Virus record (IMG/VR): IMGVR_UViG_3300023251_000011
Coordinates: 1 to 31,037 of that record
DNA from: a virus
DNA: 31,037 bases
Strand: one strand, 5' to 3'
The notes below the pieces were generated by a model. The model saw only the letters and a list, made by a program, of their open reading frames with translations. It was not told the origin of the DNA and made no database searches. Numbering within the stretch: the first letter of the stretch is position 1; each line of letters opens with the position of its first letter. Positions 1 to 6,855 of this stretch are shown here, piece by piece. The translations under genes and the position numbers were made by a program.

Positions 1-36
1 GATATTAAGGGGTTTGTAATAGTACCGACACCATGA
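1..36 (+). CDS. 3' end of an upstream gene (partial)
   Basis: Frame 1 is open from the left edge and reads DIKGFVIVPTP before a TGA at 34-36. That stop overlaps the next ATG (33-35) in an ATGA junction, the same arrangement used by many genes further right. Only eleven residues are visible, so no function can be given. The call rests on the junction alone. Confidence 0.45.
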   Translation, partial: DIKGFVIVPTP

Positions 37-285
37 GGGGCAAGGTTTACTTTGTTGAGATCTTGATCGCTTACGAGGTCGGACTATCAAAAGAGACTCA
101 GCGGGCTACAGTCCTAACCACTTGCGGCGGGCCTAAGCTTAGAAGATGCAGAAAAGAAGCTCAAATCGAAACCTTTATTAATTGCGGCCCGTACACTAAA
201 GAAGCTCGGAAAGATAAGAAATAACGAAATTATCGGGTTTAAGCTCATTAAAGAAATGAGTCTAACTAATTACGAAATAAATTAA
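33..285 (+). CDS. small hypothetical protein, apparent +1 frame disruption
   Basis: I do not recognise a characterised family. Reading starts at ATG 33 (ATGA overlap with the previous gene) and gives a credible N-terminus, MRGKVYFVEILIAYEVGL. Continuing in that frame ends at 224 with a Cys/Arg/Lys-rich, unconvincing tail. From about 130 the +1 frame (frame 1) instead reads a natural-looking helical sequence (GLSLEDAEKKLKSKPLLIAA onward). It stays open to TAA 283-285, three bases before the next ATG. This removes an otherwise odd 64-base gap in a tightly packed operon. The likely intact protein is about 83 residues, with the shift in the G/C-rich stretch 124-133. The cause could be a sequencing or assembly indel, a real mutation or recoding; I favour an indel. 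If the shift is not real, the gene is 33-224 (63 aa). Confidence 0.5.
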
Positions 286-288
286 CCA

Positions 289-567
289 ATGCAAGAAATC
301 ACCAGAAAACAAGAGTATTTTTTCGCTATTCTTAGCGATTGCGAAAGCCGAATTTTGAAACTAGGCACCCCGTTAAGGTGCCGCGTTATACAGTCAATAG
401 AGAGCGGCCGACCCGACTCTTTTCATATAGGAACCGAGAACTCTGAGCGATTCGTTAGGGTTAGTAAACCGAAATTTAGCAAAATTAGGGAGGCTCAAAA
501 GCTTGAAGTCATAAGTCCAGAGTGGCGCCACAATCTTAAATCTCAAGCGGGTTTTGATTTGTCATGA
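289..567 (+). CDS. hypothetical protein (92 aa)
   Basis: No recognised family. This is a soluble, mixed-charge protein of 92 residues with no signal peptide or membrane segment. The ATG follows an AACCA leader, similar to the AAAACCAAA leaders ahead of other genes in this operon. Its TGA (565-567) overlaps the ATG of the next small gene at 564. Its position just upstream of the helicase suggests an early, possibly DNA-metabolism or host-takeover role, but nothing in the sequence shows this directly. Confidence 0.6.
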   Translation: MQEITRKQEYFFAILSDCESRILKLGTPLRCRVIQSIESGRPDSFHIGTENSERFVRVSKPKFSKIREAQKLEVISPEWRHNLKSQAGFDLS

Positions 568-734
568 AAAGGCCAATATTTGACGCATACGACCGCGAGA
601 CGCTAAGGCTACACCGAGAGAGCCGCCCGACATTATCGGGCGCTTTGCTCGAGTTAAATCTTTCGGGCCTCAGACTAAAGAGAGAAATTTGCGGGCTTTT
701 ATTAATGATTCATAAAATACTTATAGGCGAATGA
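564..734 (+). CDS. small hypothetical protein (56 aa)
   Basis: This 56-residue frame starts at ATG 564 (ATGA overlap with the preceding stop) and ends with TGA 732-734. That stop overlaps the helicase ATG at 731, again as ATGA. Start and stop both fit the operon's translational coupling pattern, which is the main reason to call it. The protein begins MKRPIFDAYDRETLRLHRES and is basic, with a Leu-rich second half (LLELNLSGLRLKREICGLLL). A similar small gene often lies just upstream of a phage helicase; no function can be assigned. Confidence 0.65.
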   Translation: MKRPIFDAYDRETLRLHRESRPTLSGALLELNLSGLRLKREICGLLLMIHKILIGE

Positions 735-2191
735 AGCTAAGACCATACCAACAAGAAAGCAAAGACCTTTCGAGACAATTATATCGCGAAGGTCATAGGC
801 GTGTAATGCTATGCAAGCCCACAGGATCGGGCAAGACTGTCACTTTTGCCTCTATTGCTTCGGACGCCGTAGCTATGGGCTCGAGGGCGGCGATCGTTGT
901 CGATAGAAAAGAACTACTCGAGCAAGCGGTCGAAAAGTTGAAAATGTACGGGCTAAACCCTCAGATTATTAGAGGCAAGAACCGCGTAAACTATCAAAAT
1001 AAGTGTTTTGTTGCGACCGTTCAGACTCTAATTAACAGACAACAATTAGATTTAAACCTCTTGATTATTGACGAGGCGCACAAACAAACTTTCGATAAGT
1101 TGCTCGCTCTTGACGCTTATAAAAGAACCTTTGTAATAGGGGCCACCGCGACACCTATGCGAACGGGCCGAATGAAACAACTCTCTGACAATTACACGGC
1201 CATGATTGAGCCGGTAACTATTAGCGAGCTAATTGCTGACGGGTTTCTCGTGCCGGCGATAACCTTCGCCGCTAAGTCTGGCGGGGCCGACATGTCAGAC
1301 GTAAAAACAAAGCTTGGCGACTTTGAAAAAAAGGCCATGTTTGACGCTTTCAACAAAGCGCCACTTTATGCCGGAGTAGTTGAGCAGTATAAAAAATTCA
1401 GTTATAACGAGCGAGCGATTTGCTTTAATATTAATGTCGAGCACTCCAAGAAGACCGCGCAAGCTTTCGAGGCGGCCGGAGTTAGCGCAAGGCATTGTGA
1501 CGGGTCTATGACTGAAAAGGAAAGGGCCATGACTTTAAAGGAGTGGCGCATGGGTCTGTTTTTAGTTCTTTGCAATTGTGACCTCTTTACTACGGGCTTT
1601 GACGAGCCAACGATTAGAACGGTAATTGTAAACCGTGCAACTCAATCGGTGCCCTTATGGCTGCAAATGTGCGGCCGTGGTTCTCGGCCCTCGGAGGGCA
1701 AAGGCGAGTTTAATATTATAGACATGGGCGCGAATATTTACCGGCTTGGGTTCTGGGAGCAAGAGCGAAAATATAACCTTACTCACGAATACAAAAAAAG
1801 CAAAGGCGAGGCTCCTGTAAAAGAGTGCGATCCTACGGTCGGCGATGTTAACGGCTTAACGGGTTGCGGGGCCGTTGTGCCCGCCTCGTCAACCGCTTGT
1901 AAGCATTGCGGCTTCGTTTTTCCTATCAAGAAAAAAAAACTAATTGTCGGCGATTTCGGGCAAGTTACAAACGACACGAACGCTTTGCCGGAGCACCTTG
2001 CGAATAAAAAGTATAAGTCGATGAGCCTTTCAGATCTCGATGAGGTTCGCCAGATAAGAAAGTATAATCTCGGTTGGTTAGTACGTCAAGTAGCAACGCG
2101 CTCAGACCTCAGCCTCGAGCAATTACAAGAGTTTAAAGGGTACAAAAAAAGTTGGGTCGAAGTGACTAAAAAGCGCCTCGGCCTTAATTAA
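731..2191 (+). CDS. SF2 DEAD/DEAH-box helicase with C-terminal zinc motif
   Basis: This is an ATP-dependent superfamily 2 helicase, probably acting in phage DNA replication or recombination. Visible motifs are a Q-like N-terminus (LRPYQ, residues 3-7), Walker A KPTGSGKT (29-36), DEAH (114-117), motif III GATATP (137-142), TTGFDEP (287-293) and motif VI MCGRGSRP (313-320). These define two RecA-like domains (about 1-170 and 200-345). A C-terminal extension carries C366, C379, C390 and C393 (CKHCGF), a likely zinc-binding ribbon. At 486 residues its size is normal for compact phage RecG/RAD25/UvsW-like helicases. ATG 731 couples to the preceding gene by ATGA. Family assignment is secure; the exact role (origin melting, branch migration or repair) is inferred. 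Confidence 0.93.
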   Translation: MKLRPYQQESKDLSRQLYREGHRRVMLCKPTGSGKTVTFASIASDAVAMGSRAAIVVDRKELLEQAVEKLKMYGLNPQIIRGKNRVNYQNKCFVATVQTLINRQQLDLNLLIIDEAHKQTFDKLLALDAYKRTFVIGATATPMRTGRMKQLSDNYTAMIEPVTISELIADGFLVPAITFAAKSGGADMSDVKTKLGDFEKKAMFDAFNKAPLYAGVVEQYKKFSYNERAICFNINVEHSKKTAQAFEAAGVSARHCDGSMTEKERAMTLKEWRMGLFLVLCNCDLFTTGFDEPTIRTVIVNRATQSVPLWLQMCGRGSRPSEGKGEFNIIDMGANIYRLGFWEQERKYNLTHEYKKSKGEAPVKECDPTVGDVNGLTGCGAVVPASSTACKHCGFVFPIKKKKLIVGDFGQVTNDTNALPEHLANKKYKSMSLSDLDEVRQIRKYNLGWLVRQVATRSDLSLEQLQEFKGYKKSWVEVTKKRLGLN

Positions 2192-2210
2192 AAACCAAAA
2201 CAAATCACAA

Positions 2211-2444
2211 ATGAGCGAAACTAAGAAAATGACCAGAGCAGCAAAAGACCGCCTCGCGCTAAAGACAATTGACAAAATAGACACCTTCACCAAAGAAGTT
2301 GGCAAGCTCGACCGATTCGACTTTGACGGTCATAAAAAGCTAGTTGAAGGCGTAGGCGATATTTTAGGCCGAATAGCTGACGGCGCTTTTAAGGCGGGGC
2401 AAGAAGATCAAAAGGCTAAGGGTTTCACCTTTAATAAAAACTAA
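2211..2444 (+). CDS. hypothetical protein (77 aa)
   Basis: Unrecognised. This 77-residue protein is Lys- and Asp-rich and predicted mostly helical (for example KTIDKIDTFTKEVGKLDRF). It has no membrane segment. The ATG is preceded by an A/C-rich leader (AAAACCAAAACAAATCACAA), of the type seen before several early genes here. It lies between the helicase and the primase-helicase, so a DNA-associated accessory role is possible but not shown. Confidence 0.7.
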   Translation: MSETKKMTRAAKDRLALKTIDKIDTFTKEVGKLDRFDFDGHKKLVEGVGDILGRIADGAFKAGQEDQKAKGFTFNKN

Positions 2445-2445
2445 A

Positions 2446-2661
2446 ATGAAAAATAGAGTTATAGCATACATAAAAGCAAAGCATAGCCTCGACCTAGTAA
2501 CGGCGAGCCTCATCTCTGGCGATTCAAAAAATGCCGTTGTCGAGGTTATAAGTCAAGACGTACTTAACGAGTTAGGTTTTGGCGCTGAGCGTTTCGAAAT
2601 AGAGACAGGGATCCAAATAAACGATTTAGTAAAAGGAATTTTCGAAATACTTGCCGACTAA
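2446..2661 (+). CDS. hypothetical protein (71 aa)
   Basis: Unrecognised acidic protein of 71 residues, starting one base after the preceding stop (TAAAATG). Its stop TAA overlaps the ATG of the following gene (TAATG, 2659-2663). It looks like a small soluble alpha/beta protein (MKNRVIAYIKAKHSLDLVTA at the N-terminus). The tight spacing on both sides supports expression as part of the early operon. Confidence 0.65.
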   Translation: MKNRVIAYIKAKHSLDLVTASLISGDSKNAVVEVISQDVLNELGFGAERFEIETGIQINDLVKGIFEILAD

Positions 2662-2870
2662 TGGAAAACCCCTATTTTATAAAGCACCGGCAAGAACTAA
2701 GGCCGAGACGTATCGAGCGAATAGCTGACGGCAAGCTCAAGGCCCGAAAATTAGCTTTAAAAGATCAAGATCTCGTTGCCGTTCCAACAACAGAAACCGC
2801 CTTAAAATTCCTTTCAACGATGGGCGACCCTTTAGCTTCACAAATTCAATCTTTAGAAGATGTCGAATAG
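2661..2870 (+). CDS. hypothetical protein (69 aa)
   Basis: Unrecognised. The N-terminal half is strongly basic (for example RHRQELRPRRIERIADGK is approximately its charge pattern) and the C-terminus is acidic. The first base overlaps the previous stop, and the last eleven bases overlap the next gene, whose ATG is at 2860. A nucleic-acid-binding role would fit the charge and neighbours but is only a guess. Confidence 0.6.
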   Translation: MENPYFIKHRQELRPRRIERIADGKLKARKLALKDQDLVAVPTTETALKFLSTMGDPLASQIQSLEDVE

Positions 2871-3282
2871 TATAAAAAAAGAAGGCCCTTTGTACGACCT
2901 TTGCCTCAGCAAAAACAAAAGAGGGCTTTGCGCCGTCAAGTTTTGCAGAGGCAGAAAAGTCGAAAATAAACGAATTTGCAGCAAATGTTGTAAAAGAAGG
3001 CGTAAAATAAACGACCCTATAGGGTATGCCTATGGAGTAACTAAGCAGAACGCCAAAAGGCGCGGCAAGGTTTTCACTATTACCTTAGAGTATTTTACAG
3101 AGTTTTGTTTAAAAACCGGATATATTGAAAAAAAAGGCCGCAAGCCAAATAGCCTAAGTATTGACAGAATAAACCCCGATTTCGGATATATAAATGGAAA
3201 TATTAGAGCTATGACCTACGGGCTAAATTCTGGGCGCACTCAAGACGATGAGAAACACGACCCGAACCCTTGCACTTTTTAA
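2860..3282 (+). CDS. HNH/treble-clef endonuclease-like protein
   Basis: The 140-residue protein has cysteines C24 and C29 and then C40, C43 and C44 (RICSKCC), followed by an Arg/Lys patch. At 99-123 it carries SIDRINPDFGYINGNIRAM...N. The D-R-I ... G-Y ... G-N-I-R ... N pattern is characteristic of phage HNH endonucleases with treble-clef zinc sites, where a D/E-H-I-D/N core is followed by GY..GN....N. The usual catalytic His is replaced (SIDRI), as in several phage HNH variants, so activity is uncertain. It sits immediately before the primase-helicase. It could be a homing-type or recombination endonuclease, or a structural zinc protein. Fold assignment is fairly good; catalysis is inferred. 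Confidence 0.68.
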   Translation: MSNSIKKEGPLYDLCLSKNKRGLCAVKFCRGRKVENKRICSKCCKRRRKINDPIGYAYGVTKQNAKRRGKVFTITLEYFTEFCLKTGYIEKKGRKPNSLSIDRINPDFGYINGNIRAMTYGLNSGRTQDDEKHDPNPCTF

Positions 3283-3330
3283 CTAAATTGCACCCCGCCG
3301 AAATTATCACAATTCAAAAACAATAACCAA

Positions 3331-5610
3331 ATGCCGAAAATATCATTTTATCAAAGTGTAAAAAACTCATCTCAAACGACCGTGCTAGACCTTGACGACA
3401 TTATGACAGGGATCCAAATTGGAGAATATGAGGCAATCGTCAGCGCCTACAGAAACGAAACCGACCCAGAGAAACGAAAAAAGTTAAAAATAGCGGTTCC
3501 GGCTTTCACAGGATCCGGAACCTTTGCGAAGAGATTAAACGAGAGTTTGATCAAACACTCGGGCCGAATTATTATAGACCTTGACCACCTCGAAGACGTA
3601 GCAGCGGCAAAACTAAAGTTTAAAGGTGACGAGTTTGTCGAGTATGCTTTCACCTCTTTAGGTGGTCACGGCCTTGCGGTTGTGTTTAAGATTGACGGCT
3701 CGACTCACGGACAAAGCTTTCAAGAAATAAAGCAATATATAGAAACAAAATACAAGATCGAAGTCGATAAGGGAGTCAAAGAAGTTGCGCGGCTGAGGTT
3801 CGTTTCACACGATCCGGATTTGATATATAACGCCGAGGCTATACAATGGGAGACGCAAGCGCTAGGAGGCCGCGAAGTTTACGACACCGACCGAATAAAG
3901 CATATAATCGGTACAAGTCTAAGTAATGCAATAGCGGGCGAGCGGCACTTTTTTAGAGTCAGAAACGCCAGACTTGCGGGGGGGTTTGTGGCCGGTGGCA
4001 TGATTTCCGAAGACGAAATGCGCGACTTTATGCAAAGCGAAATTATTGCGCGAGGTATTGACGGCACGCGAAGACAAGCCGCTTTTAAGACAATAGAGGA
4101 CGGTTTGATCTATGGGCGGCGCGATCCTATCACCAAAGAGAAAGCGCAAGAGTATGAAGTCAGACACGCCCAGACAACGAGCGCAATAAAAGAGGTTTTC
4201 GCTTTTGCTAATGATGTGAACAGAGCCGGCCGTGAATGGAACAAAGCCGACATTGACAACCTCGCAAAGCAGCACGGGTTGAATTTTCCAGAGGTTGAGA
4301 AGATATTTAAAAGAGTATTTCACGAAAATAAAGACGAGTTCGGAATAAATGAAAAGCCAGAAATTGACAAAGTAGAATTATTCCTTTCGCGTCAATACGA
4401 GTTCTTTTTTAATGAGGTAACTCAGTTGAGAGAATATAGGGCCAAAGGGTCTAGTAGTAAATTTGTAAAAGTAAACTATGACACCATTTGGAGAGCACTC
4501 TCAAAGCGCGGGTTTAAATTTCCACTCGATAAGCTCAAGAGTCTGTTGCGGTCTGACTTTGTGACGTCTTACAACCCGTTCAAAATGTATTTCGATAGCT
4601 TGCCAACTTGGAAGGCTAAAGACAAAAATCATGACCCTATAGGCGATTTAGCCGGCCACGTAGTTACTAAGACGCCCGTCTTTTTTAAAGAGCAGTTTAA
4701 AAAAGCGCTCGTGAGACAAATCGCTTGCGCTCTGGGCGGCTACGTAAATAGAATAGTGATTGTTTTAGTTTCCGAAGCTCAAGCCACCGGTAAAAGTACT
4801 TTTATTCGGTTCTTAAACCCTTTCGGCTTGGAGTATTACACTGAGAGCCCTTTGCAATCAAACAAAGATACAGAGTTCGCCTTTGTTGAAAATTTTATGT
4901 ACAATTTAGAAGAGCTGAGCAGCTTATCAAATACAGACGTTAACAGGCTCAAGGCTATAATTTCGAAAGCGTCAATAAAGGAGCGTAAACCATACGCCCA
5001 AGACGCCGAGAGTCAGCCTAGGCGTTGCACCTTTTGGGGTTCTACTAATAAGACTGAGTTTTTGACCGACACACAAAACACCCGTTGGCTTTGTTTTACG
5101 GTTGAGTCGATCAAATGGGCCTACTCTAAAGAAATTAATATTAATGACGTTTACGCTCAAGCTCTGGCGCTATATAATGACAAAGACTTTAATTTTGAGT
5201 TAACGAGCGATGAGCAAGAAAAAAGAGATTTCATAAATAAAGGTTTCGAGATCGTAGATATAGAAAAGGAATTAATAATGCTGCATTTTAAGGTGTGCGC
5301 AAAGAATTCGGGCGAGTTCGTCAGTAATGCCGATATTTTAGAGCGCTTAACTAATTTCACAGAGGGCAAAATAAAATTAAACACTCGTTTTATTAGTAAG
5401 TCGATGGTTCAACTCGACTTTGAGAGAGACACCAAAAAAGCAAACGGGCACGCGGTTCGCGGCTTTTGGGTTAAGCAATACGCAAAGCCTAACTATGAAG
5501 TTGTAACCGATAGCGCTATGACTTTAGACGAAAAGATCAAGATCGCCAGAGAGGCACGCGAAGCACTCGCCGAGTGCGTAGTCGATGAGAACGGAGACGC
5601 CCCTTTTTAA
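3331..5610 (+). CDS. BT4734-like/VirE primase-helicase
   Basis: This large 759-residue replication protein has an N-terminal BT4734-like primase domain (about 1-170): conserved IIIDLDHL (80-87, acidic D83/D85), SLGGHGLAVVFKI (109-121) and ARLRFVSHDPDL (153-164). A helical PriCT-like linker follows (about 205-340). The C-terminal virulence-associated-protein-E AAA domain (about 435-600) has a P-loop SEAQATGKST (481-490), a Walker-B-like NLEEL (525-529) and a sensor-like FWGSTNKTEFL. In the P-loop the first glycine of the canonical GxxxxGKST is Glu482, a variant worth noting. The expected role is priming and unwinding at the phage origin. The candidate origin repeats lie 580 bases downstream. 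Start is ATG 3331 after an AATAACCAA leader. Confidence 0.92.
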   Translation: MPKISFYQSVKNSSQTTVLDLDDIMTGIQIGEYEAIVSAYRNETDPEKRKKLKIAVPAFTGSGTFAKRLNESLIKHSGRIIIDLDHLEDVAAAKLKFKGDEFVEYAFTSLGGHGLAVVFKIDGSTHGQSFQEIKQYIETKYKIEVDKGVKEVARLRFVSHDPDLIYNAEAIQWETQALGGREVYDTDRIKHIIGTSLSNAIAGERHFFRVRNARLAGGFVAGGMISEDEMRDFMQSEIIARGIDGTRRQAAFKTIEDGLIYGRRDPITKEKAQEYEVRHAQTTSAIKEVFAFANDVNRAGREWNKADIDNLAKQHGLNFPEVEKIFKRVFHENKDEFGINEKPEIDKVELFLSRQYEFFFNEVTQLREYRAKGSSSKFVKVNYDTIWRALSKRGFKFPLDKLKSLLRSDFVTSYNPFKMYFDSLPTWKAKDKNHDPIGDLAGHVVTKTPVFFKEQFKKALVRQIACALGGYVNRIVIVLVSEAQATGKSTFIRFLNPFGLEYYTESPLQSNKDTEFAFVENFMYNLEELSSLSNTDVNRLKAIISKASIKERKPYAQDAESQPRRCTFWGSTNKTEFLTDTQNTRWLCFTVESIKWAYSKEININDVYAQALALYNDKDFNFELTSDEQEKRDFINKGFEIVDIEKELIMLHFKVCAKNSGEFVSNADILERLTNFTEGKIKLNTRFISKSMVQLDFERDTKKANGHAVRGFWVKQYAKPNYEVVTDSAMTLDEKIKIAREAREALAECVVDENGDAPF

Positions 5611-5634
5611 TACTAAAAACCAAAACCAAAACAA

Positions 5635-6021
5635 ATGAAAAATTACATTCGTTGGCTAATCGCTAACACTAGAATAAGAAAAGCAACCTTTGAGCTCTTT
5701 TGGCTTGCGTGCTACGTAGCCGGAGCGGTTGCCTCGATTTACTTTTCGATAGTCGAAGAGTGGCAAAATATATTCGGGCTTGGCTTTGTTTTTGCTATGG
5801 CTTTAAACCAATGGAAGAGGGCCAAAGCGGCTGAGGTTTTCAAGGTTGGCGAAATCGTTGGTTATTCTAAAAGATATATTGAGGACTTCGACCGGCCGCC
5901 GTTCTGGGCGGTTGACACTTTTAAAATATTAGAGGTTCACGAGTCGAGAGTCGAGGCCGAGAGGCTTAGAGACGGCATAAAAGTAGGATTAGAAAATTAT
6001 CAAATAATCAAAACCAAATAA
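5635..6021 (+). CDS. small membrane protein (128 aa)
   Basis: Two hydrophobic segments lie at about residues 20-40 (FELFWLACYVAGAVASIYF) and 47-58 (IFGLGFVFAMAL). A soluble C-terminal domain rich in charged residues follows (VFKVGEIVGYSKRYIEDF onward). No family is recognised. The leader before ATG 5635 is two units of AAAACC followed by AAAAC. The gene ends in IIKTK because a copy of the AAAACCAAA leader for the next gene is embedded in its 3' end. Possible roles are membrane anchoring of replication, or exclusion of other phages; neither is shown. Confidence 0.75.
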   Translation: MKNYIRWLIANTRIRKATFELFWLACYVAGAVASIYFSIVEEWQNIFGLGFVFAMALNQWKRAKAAEVFKVGEIVGYSKRYIEDFDRPPFWAVDTFKILEVHESRVEAERLRDGIKVGLENYQIIKTK

Positions 6022-6022
6022 C

Positions 6023-6202
6023 ATGACACAAACAGGAATAAACATTGTTTCTTTTACAGGAACTAAAGCCGTTAGTAAAAGCGAAGAGTATGCCAGAGAC
6101 GCAATAAAAAGAGGGCTAAGAGTACACCCTCCTAGTGTGGCCATAGATTCTGGCTACAGAATAACTGTTGTTTTAATGGTTGACAAGGTTACACTTGGCT
6201 AA
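6023..6202 (+). CDS. small hypothetical protein (59 aa)
   Basis: ATG 6023 lies one base after the preceding stop and follows an AAAACCAAATAAC leader. The frame runs 59 residues to TAA 6200-6202. The sequence begins MTQTGINIVSFTGTKAVSKS and looks like a compact alpha/beta protein; no family is recognised. The first GTTACAC repeat (6188-6194) lies inside its last codons. The early-operon terminator starts 32 bases downstream, making this the last gene of the operon. Confidence 0.65.
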   Translation: MTQTGINIVSFTGTKAVSKSEEYARDAIKRGLRVHPPSVAIDSGYRITVVLMVDKVTLG

Positions 6203-6233
6203 AAGTTACACTTGAGAGCTTTAAGTGTAACCC

Positions 6234-6273
6234 GCCCGCCTTCGCCCGTCTGTCAAGCGAACGCGGGCTTTTT
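6234..6273 (+). terminator. rho-independent terminator of the early operon
   Basis: Stem GCCCGCCTTCGC (6234-6245) pairs with GCGAACGCGGGC (6257-6268), twelve positions with a single C-C mismatch and an 11-base loop. TTTTT (6269-6273) follows directly. It lies 32 bases after the stop of the last early gene and inside the GTTACAC repeat locus. Confidence 0.85.
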
Positions 6274-6281
6274 GTGGGCTC

Positions 6282-6401
6282 GGGTTACACTAGTTACACT
6301 AGTTCTCTATATAGTTCTTTTACGGGGTGGGCGCGTGCCCTCCCTATTATTATTATTCTTTGATAATCTTTTTAGAAATATAAGTGTAACTAGTGTAACC
6401 C
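6282..6401 (+). repeat. perfect 19-bp inverted repeat around an AT-rich core
   Basis: GGGTTACACTAGTTACACT at 6282-6300 is the exact reverse complement of 6383-6401. Each arm contains two GTTACAC units spaced by 9 bases. The 82-base interior contains CTATATAG, a GGGCGCGTGCCC near-palindrome (6329-6340) and an AT-rich run with TAT/TTA repeats. The dyad could seat a protein dimer of dimers or help form an opened origin structure. Confidence 0.8.
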
Positions 6402-6495
6402 TATAATAAAAACCAACAAGGGCGAGGGCTAAGCGGTAAACACTACAAGTGTAACCTAGTGTAACCTAGTGTAACCCTAAAAAACACAATTAACA

Positions 6496-6855
6496 ATGAT
6501 AGAAGCAAAAAGCGAAAGCCAAATACAAGCCGAATGTGTGAGATATATGAGAAACGATTTAAGGGTCGTATATGGCACTTTCTTTTCAGTTCCTAACGAG
6601 GGCAAGAGAAACCCCGTTAACGCCTCGAGAATGATCGCGCTAGGTCTTTTATCCGGTATTCCAGACCTTTTGTGGCTTGTAAATCAAACAATCGTATTTT
6701 TTGAGCTAAAAACGACAAAAGGCCGAGCCTCAGCGAAACAAATATTAATACATGACAATCTAAGGGCCGAAGGTTTTGAGGTCTATATTGTAAAATCATT
6801 CGAAGAGTTTAAAAATGTCGTAACTTTGATAATTCAACGAAACCCTAAAACATGA
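6496..6855 (+). CDS. VRR-NUC domain nuclease
   Basis: This 119-residue single-domain protein is of the VRR-NUC family (PD-(D/E)xK superfamily). The signature residues are visible: E7 in the first helix (SESQIQAECVRYM), GIPDLLW with D57 (55-61), FFELKTT with E70 and K72, and Q82 in the ASAKQ helix. Stand-alone phage VRR-NUC proteins are thought to be structure-specific nucleases acting on branched DNA, for example resolving intermediates before packaging. The gene follows the repeat locus by 20 bases and its stop overlaps the lipoprotein start (ATGA, 6852-6855). It may therefore be the first gene of a second transcription unit. Confidence 0.9.
   Translation: MIEAKSESQIQAECVRYMRNDLRVVYGTFFSVPNEGKRNPVNASRMIALGLLSGIPDLLWLVNQTIVFFELKTTKGRASAKQILIHDNLRAEGFEVYIVKSFEEFKNVVTLIIQRNPKT

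Larger units (their letters stand above)
6188..6475 (+). repeat. GTTACAC/GTGTAAC repeat locus, candidate replication origin
   Basis: Ten exact copies of GTTACAC or its complement occur at 6188, 6205, 6225(-), 6284, 6293, 6384(-), 6393(-), 6449(-), 6459(-) and 6469(-). Most extend to AGTGTAACC/GGTTACACT. Three are direct repeats at exact 10-base spacing (6449-6475, AGTGTAACCT units). Two pairs are spaced by 9 bases. The left group is mostly forward and the right group entirely reverse, flanking an AT-rich core (about 6345-6382, TATTATTATTATTCTTTGA...). Iterons around an AT-rich segment next to a primase-helicase gene suggest a replication origin. A multi-operator control region for the flanking operons is the main alternative. 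No coding potential of note is seen here. Confidence 0.7.

Noticed and set aside
3919-4323. 134-residue minus-strand frame under the primase-helicase
   Set aside because: Antisense to conserved primase-helicase sequence; no motifs.
6212-6406. 64-residue frame in the repeat region
   Set aside because: It starts at TTG, crosses the terminator stem, and its sequence is made by the GTTACAC repeats; composition is not gene-like.
6449-6475. Possible CRISPR-like array
   Set aside because: Units are only 7-10 bases with no spacers of 25-40 bases; better explained as iterons or operators.
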